DNA from: an uncultured bacterium
Lineage (GTDB): Bacteria; Bacillota; Clostridia; Oscillospirales; Oscillospiraceae
Reading direction: 5' to 3'
NCBI GenBank assembly: GCA_948469375.1
Contig: CAOKLO010000006.1
Span: 1 to 64,000, forward strand
Length of the DNA stretch: 64,000 bases
Part shown: positions 26,853 to 35,288 of the stretch, piece by piece
Layout of the letters: each line of letters opens with the position of its first letter
Position numbering within the stretch: the stretch's first letter is position 1
The notes under the pieces: model-generated
Databases searched by the model: none
What the model saw: only the letters and a program-made list of their open reading frames with translations
Told to the model about the DNA's origin: nothing
Translations under genes and position numbers: made by a program

Positions 26853-27959
26853 TCACATCGTCAATTGTCCGTTTTGAATGGTGAACGCCCGGCCGCCCTT
26901 GAGCCGCGCCAGCTTTTCCTCCTCACAGCAGGTGATGAACACCTGCCCCGAGGTAATGCGGTTGAGGACAAATTCCTGCCGCCTGGCGTCCAGCTCGCTG
27001 AGCACGTCGTCCAGCAGCAGCACCGGCCATTCCTCCGTCTCCTGACGGAAAATGTCCCGGGCCGCCAGCTTCAGCGCCAGCGCCGCCGTGCGGGTCTGCC
27101 CTTGAGAGGCATAGGCCTTTGCCGGACTTCCGTTGATGTCCACCGTCAGCTCGTCCTTGTGGGGTCCGGACAGGCAGGACCGTGCGGCAATCTCCGCCTC
27201 CCGATGGCTCTCCTGGTGGGCCAGGAGCTGGGATAAAAGGGCTTTTGGACCGGCCTCCGGATCTGTGACAGTAGACACCGTTTCATAGCGTAGCTCCAAC
27301 CGTTCCCGCCCCCCCGAGCAGTCGGCGTGAATGGCGGGTGCAGTATCCACCAAACGCCTGATGAAATGGGCCCGGTAGTGGATCAAAACGGCCCCGCACT
27401 GGGCCATCCGCAGGGAAAAGTCGTCCAGCGTATTCAGCAGGCCGGGGTATTGCTCGCTGTCCTTTAAGATGCGGGTTTTATGCTGGTAAAGCCGCTTGTA
27501 CTCCGCCAGCGCCTGGGCGTACCTGGGCCGCAGCTGGCAGATGCAGCTGTCCAGAAACCGCCGCCGGGCCTCCGCGCCCTCCCGGATAAGATACAGATCC
27601 TCCGGACAAAACAACACCGTATTCAAAAGTCCGGACAGCTCGCCCGCCGTTTTCAGCTTCACTCCGTTGGATCGCAGCTGCCGCCGCGCTCCCCGGTGCA
27701 GGTCGGCCTCCAGGAGGAAGGAACGGCCCCGGCTGGTAACGTTTCCCTTTAGAAAAGCATGGTCCTCGCCATGCCGGATCAGCTCCCGGTCATAGCGGGC
27801 CCGGTGGGAGGAGGCCGACGACAAATAGGCGATGGATTCCAGCAGATTGGTTTTTCCCTGGGCGTTTTCCCCCACGATGACGTTTACGCCGGGGTCAAAG
27901 TCCGTCTCTAAGTGGCGGTAGCTGCGGAAAAAATCAAGGGAAATCTGATCGACGGTCAT
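26853..27959 (-). CDS. recF: DNA replication and repair protein RecF
   Basis: SMC-like ATPase that helps load RecA at gapped DNA during fork repair; 368 residues. Walker A is [18 protein letters not shown] (residues about 27-44), the ABC-type signature lies in [18 protein letters not shown], and Walker B is [20 protein letters not shown]. The start overlaps the stop of the S4-domain gene by 4 bases (ATGA). The order dnaN-rlbA-recF-remB is the Firmicutes standard. Confidence 0.96.
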   Translation of the reverse strand: MTVDQISLDFFRSYRHLETDFDPGVNVIVGENAQGKTNLLESIAYLSSASSHRARYDRELIRHGEDHAFLKGNVTSRGRSFLLEADLHRGARRQLRSNGVKLKTAGELSGLLNTVLFCPEDLYLIREGAEARRRFLDSCICQLRPRYAQALAEYKRLYQHKTRILKDSEQYPGLLNTLDDFSLRMAQCGAVLIHYRAHFIRRLVDTAPAIHADCSGGRERLELRYETVSTVTDPEAGPKALLSQLLAHQESHREAEIAARSCLSGPHKDELTVDINGSPAKAYASQGQTRTAALALKLAARDIFRQETEEWPVLLLDDVLSELDARRQEFVLNRITSGQVFITCCEEEKLARLKGGRAFTIQNGQLTM

Positions 27960-28168
27960 TCCACCACCAGCACCTGGCCGTCTAGCTCCGCCCGGTCGCC
28001 GGGGCGCAGCTTTTTGCCCCGCATGGCGCAGGGTTCGCCGTTTACCTTGACCTCACCGTTTTGGATGGCCAGCTTGGCCTCTCCTCCGGTCCCTACCACT
28101 CCGGCAAATTTCAGCAAAGCCTCCAATTTAATAAACTCTGTGTTGATTTTAACGTGTTCTTCCTTCAT
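27956..28168 (-). CDS. rlbA: S4-domain RNA-binding protein (YaaA/RlbA)
   Basis: A 70-residue protein made of a single S4 domain: [20 protein letters not shown], then [19 protein letters not shown] and [12 protein letters not shown]. The homologue in Bacillus lies at the same place between dnaN and recF and is linked to late ribosome assembly. It is translationally coupled to recF by a 4-base overlap. The 106 bases up to dnaN hold no clear terminator. Confidence 0.9.
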   Translation of the reverse strand: MKEEHVKINTEFIKLEALLKFAGVVGTGGEAKLAIQNGEVKVNGEPCAMRGKKLRPGDRAELDGQVLVVE

Positions 28169-28274
28169 AGCAGCCCTCTCCTATTCCGTTGCCGGGTAAA
28201 AGCCTGACGCTTATGCAAACCTAGGGAAACAAACATAAGCTCTTTTGGATGCTTTACATATCAGAAAAAGTATC

Positions 28275-29393
28275 TCACTCCGAAGCCCGCAGGCGGACGG
28301 GCAGCACCATATAAAGGAAGTTATCCTTTTCCTCCTTCCGGGGAAGGACCAGGCAGGGAGAGGTGGGGGTGTTCAGTTCCAGCCGGACGCGGGAGGCGGG
28401 GGCCGCCTTGACCGCATCCATCAGGAAACGGTTGTTAAATCCGATTTCCAAATTGTTTCCGTCTCCGGTGATAGGGCAGCGGTCAAAGGCGGTGCCCATG
28501 GCGGTTTTGGACGAGATGGAAAGGGAGCCGTCCTCAAATTTACAACGCAGAGGGCTTTTCAGCTTGTCGTTGATGATGAGGGAGGCCCGGTCGATGGACC
28601 GCTGGAGATCGGATGTGTCCGCCTCCAGCACAACGGCGTTGTTTTGGGGGATGGTCTGGCGGTAGTTGAGGAATTCCCCTTCCAGCCGCCGGGATACCAG
28701 CAGAGTACTGCCGATTTGAAAGGTGACGTGACGGTCCCCTTGGGTAATAGTCACCGGCTCGTCGCAGTCGGCGCAGATTTTTTCCACCTCTTTTAACGCC
28801 GCGCCTGGAACCACAAAAGACAGCCGTTCCGCCCCATTTTGACTGAGCAGCGTTTCCCGGCGTAAGGCCAGACGGTAGCCGTCCACCGCCACAATGGTAA
28901 GTTCCTGTCCATCGGCCTCGAAGAGAGCGCCGGTGTGAATAGGACGGCTTTCATTGTCGCTGACGGCGAAAATGGTTTGACCGATCATGGAGCGCAGGTC
29001 GCTTTGGGTGATGGCCAGGCTGTTTCCGTCGCTGACGGAGGGCAGTTCTGGAAAGTCCTCGTCGCTGCTGCCTATAATGTCGTAGGAGGTGGGTCCGCCC
29101 TGAATGTGGATGGAAAAGCCGTCCGTGCTGATGGATACCATGTCGTCGGGCATGCGCCGAAGCATTTCACCGAAGAGCCGGGCGGATAAAACAATGGCGC
29201 CGTCTTCAGCTACGTCTGCGGATACTTCCGTGATGATACCGGTTTCCAGGTTGTAGCCGCTGAGGCTCAGCCCGTTGTAGCCGGCCTCAATGAGCACGCC
29301 CTCCAGGGCTTGGATGGAGCTTTTAGCGGCCACCACCCGGCCGGCGGTGGTGACGGCGGATTGCAGGATGGCCTTTTCGCAGGAAAATTTCAT
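28275..29393 (-). CDS. dnaN: DNA polymerase III beta subunit (sliding clamp)
   Basis: Ring-shaped clamp that tethers the replicative polymerase; 372 residues with the three repeated clamp domains. The N-terminus MKFSCEKAILQSAVTTAGRV, the AVDGYRLALRRE segment in the middle domain, and the C-terminal YMVLPVRLR peptide-binding pocket strand are diagnostic. AAAGGAG precedes the ATG. It lies 234 bases downstream of dnaA, a gap that carries several DnaA-box-like motifs. Confidence 0.97.
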   Translation of the reverse strand: MKFSCEKAILQSAVTTAGRVVAAKSSIQALEGVLIEAGYNGLSLSGYNLETGIITEVSADVAEDGAIVLSARLFGEMLRRMPDDMVSISTDGFSIHIQGGPTSYDIIGSSDEDFPELPSVSDGNSLAITQSDLRSMIGQTIFAVSDNESRPIHTGALFEADGQELTIVAVDGYRLALRRETLLSQNGAERLSFVVPGAALKEVEKICADCDEPVTITQGDRHVTFQIGSTLLVSRRLEGEFLNYRQTIPQNNAVVLEADTSDLQRSIDRASLIINDKLKSPLRCKFEDGSLSISSKTAMGTAFDRCPITGDGNNLEIGFNNRFLMDAVKAAPASRVRLELNTPTSPCLVLPRKEEKDNFLYMVLPVRLRASE

Positions 29394-29470
29394 GTGAGGC
29401 TCCTTTCTCCCTCCTCTGCAATGAGAGGAAGGGTTTCAATTTCGTAGTAGTTCGTAGGGGCTGCGGAAGC

Positions 29471-29617
29471 TGTGGAAAACTTTGAAAACGCAGGAAATTA
29501 CAGGGGTTTTCCCGTCCACAGCAGGTATCACAGGATTTGAACGGCCTGCAAAGAGATGGAGGTATGATTTTAAGTCTCCACAGGGTTCCACACCACAGTC
29601 CGCAGGAATGTGGAAGC
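29471..29617. other. DnaA-box-like cluster between dnaA and dnaN (part of oriC)
   Basis: Five TCCACA motifs lie in about 150 bases: TTTTCCACA (29471-29479, minus), CGTCCACA (29513-29520), GTCTCCACA (29574-29582), GGTTCCACA (29584-29592) and GCTTCCACA (29609-29617, minus). The Bacillus origin is likewise split on both sides of dnaA. Assignment to oriC is inference from this clustering and position. Confidence 0.6.
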
Positions 29618-29627
29618 TGAGGGGCGC

Positions 29628-30947
29628 TTAATACGCGGAATTCACCGCGTTTGTGATGTCCCGAATGATCTCCATCATCTCAGGCTGAGTCTTCATCATT
29701 TTCTCCACCCGGTTGATGGAGTTGAGTACCGTAGAGTGGTGCCGCCCGCCGAACTGCTGACCGATCTCGGCCAGGGAAAGCTGGGTCATCTCCCGGATGA
29801 TGTACATAGCCACGTTACGGGCGGTACTGATTTCCTTGTTCTGGCTTTGCCCGGTGATGGCGCTGGCGTCCAGCTCGTAGAACCGAGCCACCTCCTGAAT
29901 AATGGTTTCGGCTGAGGGAAGGAAATTTTCCTTTGCGCGGAGAATGTCCCGCACCGCCCGGATGGTGGTTTCCACGTCCACCTGAGCGCCCATCAGCTCC
30001 TGGAAGGCCATAATCTTGTTGACCACGCCCTCAATCTGCCGCACGTTGGAGGTGATATTCTCAGCCACATAGGACAGCACCGGGTCGGGCAGAGAGATAC
30101 CCCGCTCCAGAGACTTGTTTTTCAGCAGCGCCACCCTGGTCTCATAGTCCGGAGGCTGGATGTCGGCGGGCAAACCCTGTTCAAACCGGGTTTTGAGCCG
30201 CTGCTCTAGTCGGAGCATTTCATGAGGGGGCCGGTCGGAGGTGAACACGATCTGTTTTTTCTGTTCATAGAGGGTATTAAAGGTGTGAAACAGCTCCTCT
30301 TCGCTGGAGTCCTTGCCGGCGATGAACTGCACGTCGTCCATGAGGAACACGTCCACCTGGCGGTATTTGTCCCGGAAGCCCTGCATGTCGATGCCCCGGC
30401 GCAGATTGCCGATGAGCTCGTTGACAAAGTCCTCGCTCTGAACATAGAGGATTCGGAAGCCGGGCCGGAGCTGCTTTACCCGGTTTGCAATGGCGTGGAG
30501 CAGATGGGTTTTTCCCAGCCCGGACTGTCCGTAGATAAAAAGCGGGTTATAGGCCCCGCCGGGCTCCTCCGCCACCTTTTGAGCCGCGGTGTAGGCAAAG
30601 CGGTTGGTGGAGCCCACCACGAACCGTTCAAAGGTGTACCGGTCCGCTTCGCTTTTGGGAGAGCCGGGCGTGGCGGCCTGGTGGGCGTAGGCGTCCCGCT
30701 CCTCGGGCAGCAGCAGGGCCACGTCCACGTCGAAGGAAAACAGCTCCTTCAGCGCCGCCTCTACTCCAGACTGAAAGCGGGAACGGATGATGTTCCGTTT
30801 GAAATCGGTGGGCACGCACAGCACCAGCCGGGTGTCCTCCAAGGCGACGGCCTCCACGTCGCCAAACCAGGTCTCGATGGAAACGGCGGTCATGCTGCCT
30901 TCCATCAGGCTTTTTACTTTTTCCCAGACGTCGGCAGCCGATTTCAT
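29628..30947 (-). CDS. dnaA: Chromosomal replication initiator protein DnaA
   Basis: AAA+ ATPase that binds DnaA boxes and opens oriC; 439 residues. Domain I (about 1-80), a short linker, then Walker A YGQSGLGKTHLLHAIANR, Walker B DVFLMDDVQFIAGK, and sensor 2 in NVRQIEGVVNKI. Domain IV carries the box-reading helix-turn-helix with GGRHHSTVLNSI. The start at 30947 is set by AGGAGG 8 bases upstream; the frame extends further but contains the promoter region. It leads the minus-strand replication operon. Confidence 0.97.
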   Translation of the reverse strand: MKSAADVWEKVKSLMEGSMTAVSIETWFGDVEAVALEDTRLVLCVPTDFKRNIIRSRFQSGVEAALKELFSFDVDVALLLPEERDAYAHQAATPGSPKSEADRYTFERFVVGSTNRFAYTAAQKVAEEPGGAYNPLFIYGQSGLGKTHLLHAIANRVKQLRPGFRILYVQSEDFVNELIGNLRRGIDMQGFRDKYRQVDVFLMDDVQFIAGKDSSEEELFHTFNTLYEQKKQIVFTSDRPPHEMLRLEQRLKTRFEQGLPADIQPPDYETRVALLKNKSLERGISLPDPVLSYVAENITSNVRQIEGVVNKIMAFQELMGAQVDVETTIRAVRDILRAKENFLPSAETIIQEVARFYELDASAITGQSQNKEISTARNVAMYIIREMTQLSLAEIGQQFGGRHHSTVLNSINRVEKMMKTQPEMMEIIRDITNAVNSAY

Positions 30948-31155
30948 GGGCAGCAGCCTCCTAAATCTCCAAATATCAATATCATAACTAATCAATTATA
31001 CCAAAAAAGGAAATGATGCACAAGGGCTTTTCCACATTCTTTTATATAATAGTATGAAGATATCCAGCCGTTTTTTTGACAAAACCCACGCTGTAGGGGA
31101 GAAAGCACAATATCTTGTGCGGTCCGGAGGAAAAAAGAATATTGCCGATTTTTTG
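30948..31155. other. Putative oriC / dnaA control region
   Basis: AT-rich gap between divergent dnaA and rpmH. On the minus strand TTGTGC (31018-31023) and TATAAT (30995-31000), 17 bases apart, form the dnaA promoter. A TTTTCCACA box (31028-31036) lies next to its -35, fit for DnaA autoregulation. TTTTATATAATAGTATGAAGATA (about 31040-31062) is a candidate unwinding stretch. GCACAATATCTTGTGC (31105-31120) is a hairpin of unknown role. Confidence 0.65.
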
Positions 31156-31184
31156 TTGACAGCGGTTAAAAATCAAGGTATAAT
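31156..31184 (+). promoter_or_regulatory. rpmH promoter
   Basis: Consensus TTGACA (31156-31161) and TATAAT (31179-31184) with a 17-base spacer, in line with strong expression of ribosomal protein L34. About 110 bases of leader follow. Confidence 0.9.
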
Positions 31185-31296
31185 CACTAGAAGCGTAATT
31201 TAAGCGCAATGACTGCCAACCGCGCCTGTTCCAGGCGTTGTGGAACGCGCCGTCCCAGCCGGGAAAGGCGTGAAACTGTACAGGAGGTGTTCCCGC

Positions 31297-31431
31297 ATGA
31301 AGCGTACCTATCAGCCCAAGAAGCGCCAGCGCTCCAAGGTTCATGGCTTCCGTAAGCGCATGGCTACCGCCAACGGCCGTAAGGTTCTGGCCCGCCGCCG
31401 CGCCAAGGGCCGCGCCCGCCTGAGCCATTGA
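31297..31431 (+). CDS. rpmH: 50S ribosomal protein L34
   Basis: A 44-residue, very basic ribosomal protein: [18 protein letters not shown]..., with [19 protein letters not shown], matching L34 over its full length. AGGAGGTG precedes the start. It opens the conserved rpmH-rnpA-yidD-yidC-jag series that runs away from dnaA in most bacteria. It was confirmed from position, the consensus promoter and full-length similarity. Confidence 0.98.
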   Translation: MKRTYQPKKRQRSKVHGFRKRMATANGRKVLARRRAKGRARLSH

Positions 31432-31573
31432 TGGCGCACACATCGGGATAATGATACGACCGGGGCGCGGGATTTTTCCCTCGCCCCTGTGTCCGTTTCC
31501 CGAAAGCTCTTAGAACCGCCCGTTTTGGGGCGCTGAGGCCGTCCGGTCTAACGTGGCGGTCCATGGAGGTCGT

Positions 31574-31924
31574 ATGAAGAAAACAGAGCCGCTGAAGGAA
31601 AACCATCTGTTCCGCCGGGTCTATAACAGAGGAAAAACCGCCGCCGACGGCCGTTTGGCACTCTATGTCCGGCGAAACGGGCGCAAAAGCAACCGGCTTG
31701 GCTTTACGGTATCCACTAAGGTGGGCTGCGCGGTGGTGCGAAACCGGGTGCGCCGCCGCCTGAGGGAGATCTACCGCCTCAATGAGGACATGCTGACTGG
31801 CGGTGTGGACGTGGTGGTGGTGGCCCGGGTCCGGGCGGCCTCCAGCGGCTACCACCAGCTGGAACGGTCCTTTCTCCGTCTGACGCAGAAGCTGGACCTG
31901 CTGAAGAAGGAAGGAACGGCGTGA
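31574..31924 (+). CDS. rnpA: Ribonuclease P protein component
   Basis: Protein cofactor of RNase P that helps mature tRNA 5' ends; 116 residues. LKENHLFRRVYNRGK, LGFTVSTKVGCAVVRNRVRR and the RNR-type basic helix (RRRLREIYR) form the RNA-binding face. ATG 31574 follows GGAGGTCGT; the GTG frame upstream is not conserved. Its stop overlaps the GTG start of yidD. Confidence 0.95.
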   Translation: MKKTEPLKENHLFRRVYNRGKTAADGRLALYVRRNGRKSNRLGFTVSTKVGCAVVRNRVRRRLREIYRLNEDMLTGGVDVVVVARVRAASSGYHQLERSFLRLTQKLDLLKKEGTA

Positions 31925-32160
31925 AAAGGCTGCTGCTGGCCCTGATCCGCTGGTACAGGCGGGATATTTCCCCCTATCGGGACCCCTGCTGCCGGTTCAT
32001 TCCCACCTGTTCCACTTATGCTCTGGAGGCGGTGGAGGTCCACGGGGCGGTAAAGGGCGGGGCGCTGGCCGTCTGGCGGGTTCTGCGCTGCCACCCCTTC
32101 CACAGGCAAAGGACCTTTATTTACGATCCTGTGCCCCCAAAGAAAATCCGAAAATTGTAG
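31921..32160 (+). CDS. yidD: Membrane protein insertion efficiency factor YidD
   Basis: A 79-residue protein with the family pattern LIRWYRRDISPYRDPCCRFIPTCSTYALEAVEVHG (seen here in parts) and CHPFHRQ near the end, including its conserved Cys. YidD helps membrane protein insertion by YidC and sits next to it in most genomes. The GTG start overlaps the rnpA stop, and yidC begins 10 bases downstream. Confidence 0.92.
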   Translation: MKRLLLALIRWYRRDISPYRDPCCRFIPTCSTYALEAVEVHGAVKGGALAVWRVLRCHPFHRQRTFIYDPVPPKKIRKL

Positions 32161-32170
32161 GAGGCCAAGC

Positions 32171-33541
32171 ATGGATATTTGGCAAATACTCATGACCCCG
32201 TTTAGCTGGCTGCTGAAGCTGTTTTGCGAGGTGTTCAACAGCTACGGCATCGCGTTGTTCCTGTTCACGGTGGTGGTCAAAATCATCCTCTTCCCCCTGA
32301 ATCTGAAGGGTAAAAAGAGCACGATTAAGATGAGCGTGATCAACGGCCAGCTCCAGGAGATTCAGAAGCGCTGCGGCAATGACAAGGAGCGCTATAACCA
32401 GGAGGTTCAGAGGTTCTACACCGAGAACAACGTCAACCCCATGGGCGGCTGCGGCTGGCAGCTGATCCCCATCGCCGTGCTGTACCCCCTGTATGCCATC
32501 ATCCGGAGGCCGCTGAAGTACATGATGTGGCTCACCGAGGACACCGTTACTGCTGTGGCCCATGCTCTGGGCTGGACGGATTTTGCTCTTAGCGGCTATA
32601 ATGAGCTGATTTTGGGCTCCATGATGAACGCGGGCAACCTGGAGGCCGCCAAGACCGCCGCCGCTGCCGCCGGAGCGGTTACAACCAGTATGTTCGCCAT
32701 CAACTTCGATTTCTTCGGTATCGACCTGTCCCAGATTCCCCAGCTGAAATTCTGGGCCGAAGAAATCAGCATAAATTCCGTGGGACTGTTTTTGCTGCCC
32801 ATCATCTCCGCCGGTATTTCCCTGCTGTCCATGTTTGTCTCCCAGAAAACCAACCAGATGAACCGGAACCAGGAAATGCCCAAGATGAATATGTCCATGA
32901 TCCTCATGGGCCCCATCATCTCCTTGTGGATCGGCTTTGCCATGCCCGCCGGCCTGTGTATCTACTGGATTTCCAACTCCCTGCTGATGATGGTCCAGGA
33001 GGTCATCTGCGGCCGCATTCTCCGCAAGGACTACGAGGCCGCTCAGAAGGAGATGGAGGAACAGGCCGCCAAAGCCAAGGAGGCCGAGAAGGAGCGCCGC
33101 CGCATCGCCGCCGAGAAGAAGGCCGCCGCCATCGCCGCAGGCAAGGACCCCAAAAAGGCCCACCAGAAAAAGAAACAGCAGGAGCCGGGGGTGGACAAGT
33201 CCGCCAGCCGGGAGGGCCTGCGCGCCTATGCCCGGGGCCGGGCCTACGACCCCAACCGCTATCCCATCACCCCCTATTGGGACCCCAACGGCCCTGCCAA
33301 GCCCGAGGAGGAGGAGCCGAAGGAGCTTACCCAGGAGGAAAAGGAGCTTGTGGCCCAGTCCAACCCGGAGTTGGCCGCCCAGGCGGAGGCCGCGGAGAAG
33401 GACAAGGCCAATCAGAAGTTCATTGTTTCGGAGGAAACGATCACGGCGGAGGCCGTGCTGACGGACAGCCAGAGCCCCGACGCCGCGGACACCGACGACG
33501 GGGACTACGAGGAAGCCTACGCCGAGGATGATGAAGAGTAA
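32171..33541 (+). CDS. yidC: Membrane protein insertase YidC/OxaA
   Basis: Inserts and folds membrane proteins with or without SecYEG; 456 residues. The five-helix YidC core spans about 15-285: FLFTVVVKIILFPLNLKGKK, QEIQKRCGNDKERYNQEVQR, VNPMGGCGWQLIPIAVLYPL and a late LCIYWISNSLLMM. The conserved positive residue in the groove is Lys here (VVVKIILFP) where Arg is usual. No lipobox is visible, unlike Bacillus SpoIIIJ. A charged, Ala/Lys/Glu-rich tail of about 165 residues follows, probably binding ribosomes. GGAGG precedes the start. Confidence 0.95.
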   Translation: MDIWQILMTPFSWLLKLFCEVFNSYGIALFLFTVVVKIILFPLNLKGKKSTIKMSVINGQLQEIQKRCGNDKERYNQEVQRFYTENNVNPMGGCGWQLIPIAVLYPLYAIIRRPLKYMMWLTEDTVTAVAHALGWTDFALSGYNELILGSMMNAGNLEAAKTAAAAAGAVTTSMFAINFDFFGIDLSQIPQLKFWAEEISINSVGLFLLPIISAGISLLSMFVSQKTNQMNRNQEMPKMNMSMILMGPIISLWIGFAMPAGLCIYWISNSLLMMVQEVICGRILRKDYEAAQKEMEEQAAKAKEAEKERRRIAAEKKAAAIAAGKDPKKAHQKKKQQEPGVDKSASREGLRAYARGRAYDPNRYPITPYWDPNGPAKPEEEEPKELTQEEKELVAQSNPELAAQAEAAEKDKANQKFIVSEETITAEAVLTDSQSPDAADTDDGDYEEAYAEDDEE

Positions 33542-33586
33542 CGTATACCGGATTTCATTCAACACCAAACAAAGGAGTGCAGTTTT

Positions 33587-34399
33587 GTGCTGAAATATAT
33601 TGAAGTCACCGCCAAGACCGAGGAGGAAGCCATCGCCAAGGGTCTGGCCCAGCTGGGCCTGGACCGGGACGATGTGTCGCTGGAGATTCTGGAGCGCGGC
33701 AAGACCGGATTTTTGGGCATCGGCTCCGTGCCCGCCAAGGTAAAGCTCACCTATGAGGCCCCTGACGAGCCAGAGCCTGCTCCGGCGCCTCCCGTTGTGG
33801 AGGAAAAATCCGCCCCCGCGCCCAAGGCGGAAAAACCCGCGCCCCGCCCAGAGCGCCGCCCTGCTCCCGCCCCGAAGGCAGACAGGCCCGCCCCTGTCCC
33901 CGCAGAGGGAAAACCAGTCCCCAAGGCTGAACCGGCGGACGACGACGTGGCTGCCGCCATTGTGAAGTTCCAGACCGGGCTGTTTGAGCACATGGGCGTG
34001 GAGGCCAGGCCCATGGTCACCCGTGAGGGCGATACGTACCAGGTAGTGCTGGAGGGCGAAAATATGGGCGCCCTCATCGGCCACCGGGGGGAGACCTTGG
34101 ACGCCATCCAGCAGTTGACCGGTTACGCGGTGAACCGCGGGCGGAGCCATCGGGTGCGGATTCATGTGGACGCCGAGGGCTATCGGGCCCGTCGGGAGGA
34201 ATCCTTGAACCGGCTGGCCCATAAAACGGCGGGCAAGGTGATAAAGTACCGCCGCAACATTACGCTGGAGGCTATGAACGCCTATGAACGGCATGTAATC
34301 CATACCGCATTGCAGGATTACCCCGGCGTGTCCACCTTCTCCACCGGCACCGAGCCCAACCGCCGCACAGTGGTTGCCTACGACCCCGGCAAAATGTGA
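33587..34399 (+). CDS. jag: RNA-binding protein Jag/KhpB
   Basis: A 270-residue cytoplasmic RNA-binding protein, partner of KhpA in pneumococcus and linked there to cell elongation. The Jag-N domain occupies about 1-55 (YIEVTAKTEEEAIAKGLAQL, then GFLGIG). A Pro/Ala/Lys-rich linker is at about 60-120. The KH domain reads VVLEGENMGALIGHRGETLD (the GxxG loop is GHRG), and the R3H domain at the end has NAYERHVIHTALQD. GTG 33587 follows AAAGGAG. It is the last gene of the rpmH run, before a palindromic repeat. Confidence 0.94.
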   Translation: MLKYIEVTAKTEEEAIAKGLAQLGLDRDDVSLEILERGKTGFLGIGSVPAKVKLTYEAPDEPEPAPAPPVVEEKSAPAPKAEKPAPRPERRPAPAPKADRPAPVPAEGKPVPKAEPADDDVAAAIVKFQTGLFEHMGVEARPMVTREGDTYQVVLEGENMGALIGHRGETLDAIQQLTGYAVNRGRSHRVRIHVDAEGYRARREESLNRLAHKTAGKVIKYRRNITLEAMNAYERHVIHTALQDYPGVSTFSTGTEPNRRTVVAYDPGKM

Positions 34400-34629
34400 C
34401 CTACTTTTTCTTTGTAAAGAAAAAGTAGGCAAAAAGAAACTTTTAGACCGTTACGACCTGGGATAAAGCCTGTCATGTGTTCGTTTAGCAGCGATCGTAT
34501 TGAGAAAATTGAGAAATAATTCTGAGGCCGGGCGAAACGAATCTGTTTTTTGCCCGGCCTCAAAAGGTATAAAAAAGTCTAAAAGTTTCTTTTTTCGCTT
34601 CCTTTTTTCTTTTCAAAGAAAAAAGGAAG
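34400..34629. repeat. R1 palindromic repeat pair in inverted orientation
   Basis: Left hairpin CCTACTTTTTCTTT/AAAGAAAAAGTAGG (34400-34429) is followed by an 18-base segment ending TTTTAGAC (34448). The same segment recurs inverted at 34577-34597, next to a second hairpin (34598-34629). Between them is a GAGGCCGGGC/GCCCGGCCTC stem (34524-34561). The arrangement equals the ends of the two-gene cassette at 40497-41297 without cargo. It contains no gene. Confidence 0.75.
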
Positions 34630-34658
34630 ACCCTTAAAAACGTTATGGAGTGATGAAC

Positions 34659-35288
34659 ATGGAAATTAGCGTATTAAGACTTGGCCAGATTGGCACCAAC
34701 TGTTATATTTTCCGCAAGGAGGGCGCTCACAAGTGCGGCGTGGTGGACCCCGGCGACCAGGGTGAGCAGGTGGCCCGGTGGCTGGTGGACAAGGGACTGG
34801 AGGCGGAGGCCGTCCTCCTGACCCACGGCCACTTTGACCACATTCTGGGCATCCCCGGTCTGCGGGAGGAGTGGCCGGATCTGCTCGTGTACTGCCACCC
34901 CGCCGATGTGGGCGAGGGCGATACCGCGAATGTGTTTGGGGCCAGCTTCCCCACCGTCAGGTCCTTTGGGGGCGTCACCCCCTATAAGGAGGGAGATGTG
35001 ATCCAAGTCGCCGGGATCGATGTGGAGGTTTTGGAGACTCCGGGGCATACGCCCGGGTCCGTGACCCTGCGGGCGGAGGATGTGCTGTTCACCGGAGACA
35101 CCCTGTTCGAGGGCTCTATGGGCCGGACCGATCTGCCGGGGGGAGATGAGAAAACCATCATGAAATCCCTCAAGCGGCTGGGTGAGCTGGAGGGGGATTA
35201 CAAGGTGCTCCCCGGCCACGAGGGGCGATCCACCCTGGAGCGGGAGCGGAAGAGCAATTACTGTCTGAAAGCAGCCATGGGCCGATGA
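34659..35288 (+). CDS. MBL-fold metallo-hydrolase (glyoxalase II-like)
   Basis: A 209-residue metallo-beta-lactamase-fold hydrolase. LTHGHFDHILG supplies the HxHxDH metal motif, TPGHTPGSV the third His, VLFTGDTLFEGSMGRTDLPG the bridging Asp, and LPGHEGRSTLERER the last His. Small proteins of this type in Firmicutes are usually annotated as hydroxyacylglutathione-hydrolase-like, but glutathione is not expected here, so the substrate is open. ATG 34659 has GGAG 8 bases upstream. hemZ overlaps by 4 bases. Confidence 0.88.
   Translation: MEISVLRLGQIGTNCYIFRKEGAHKCGVVDPGDQGEQVARWLVDKGLEAEAVLLTHGHFDHILGIPGLREEWPDLLVYCHPADVGEGDTANVFGASFPTVRSFGGVTPYKEGDVIQVAGIDVEVLETPGHTPGSVTLRAEDVLFTGDTLFEGSMGRTDLPGGDEKTIMKSLKRLGELEGDYKVLPGHEGRSTLERERKSNYCLKAAMGR

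Noticed and set aside
32117-34432. 771-residue open frame on the minus strand
   Set aside because: Antisense to yidC and jag, made of Gly/Leu/His-rich sequence; a shadow.
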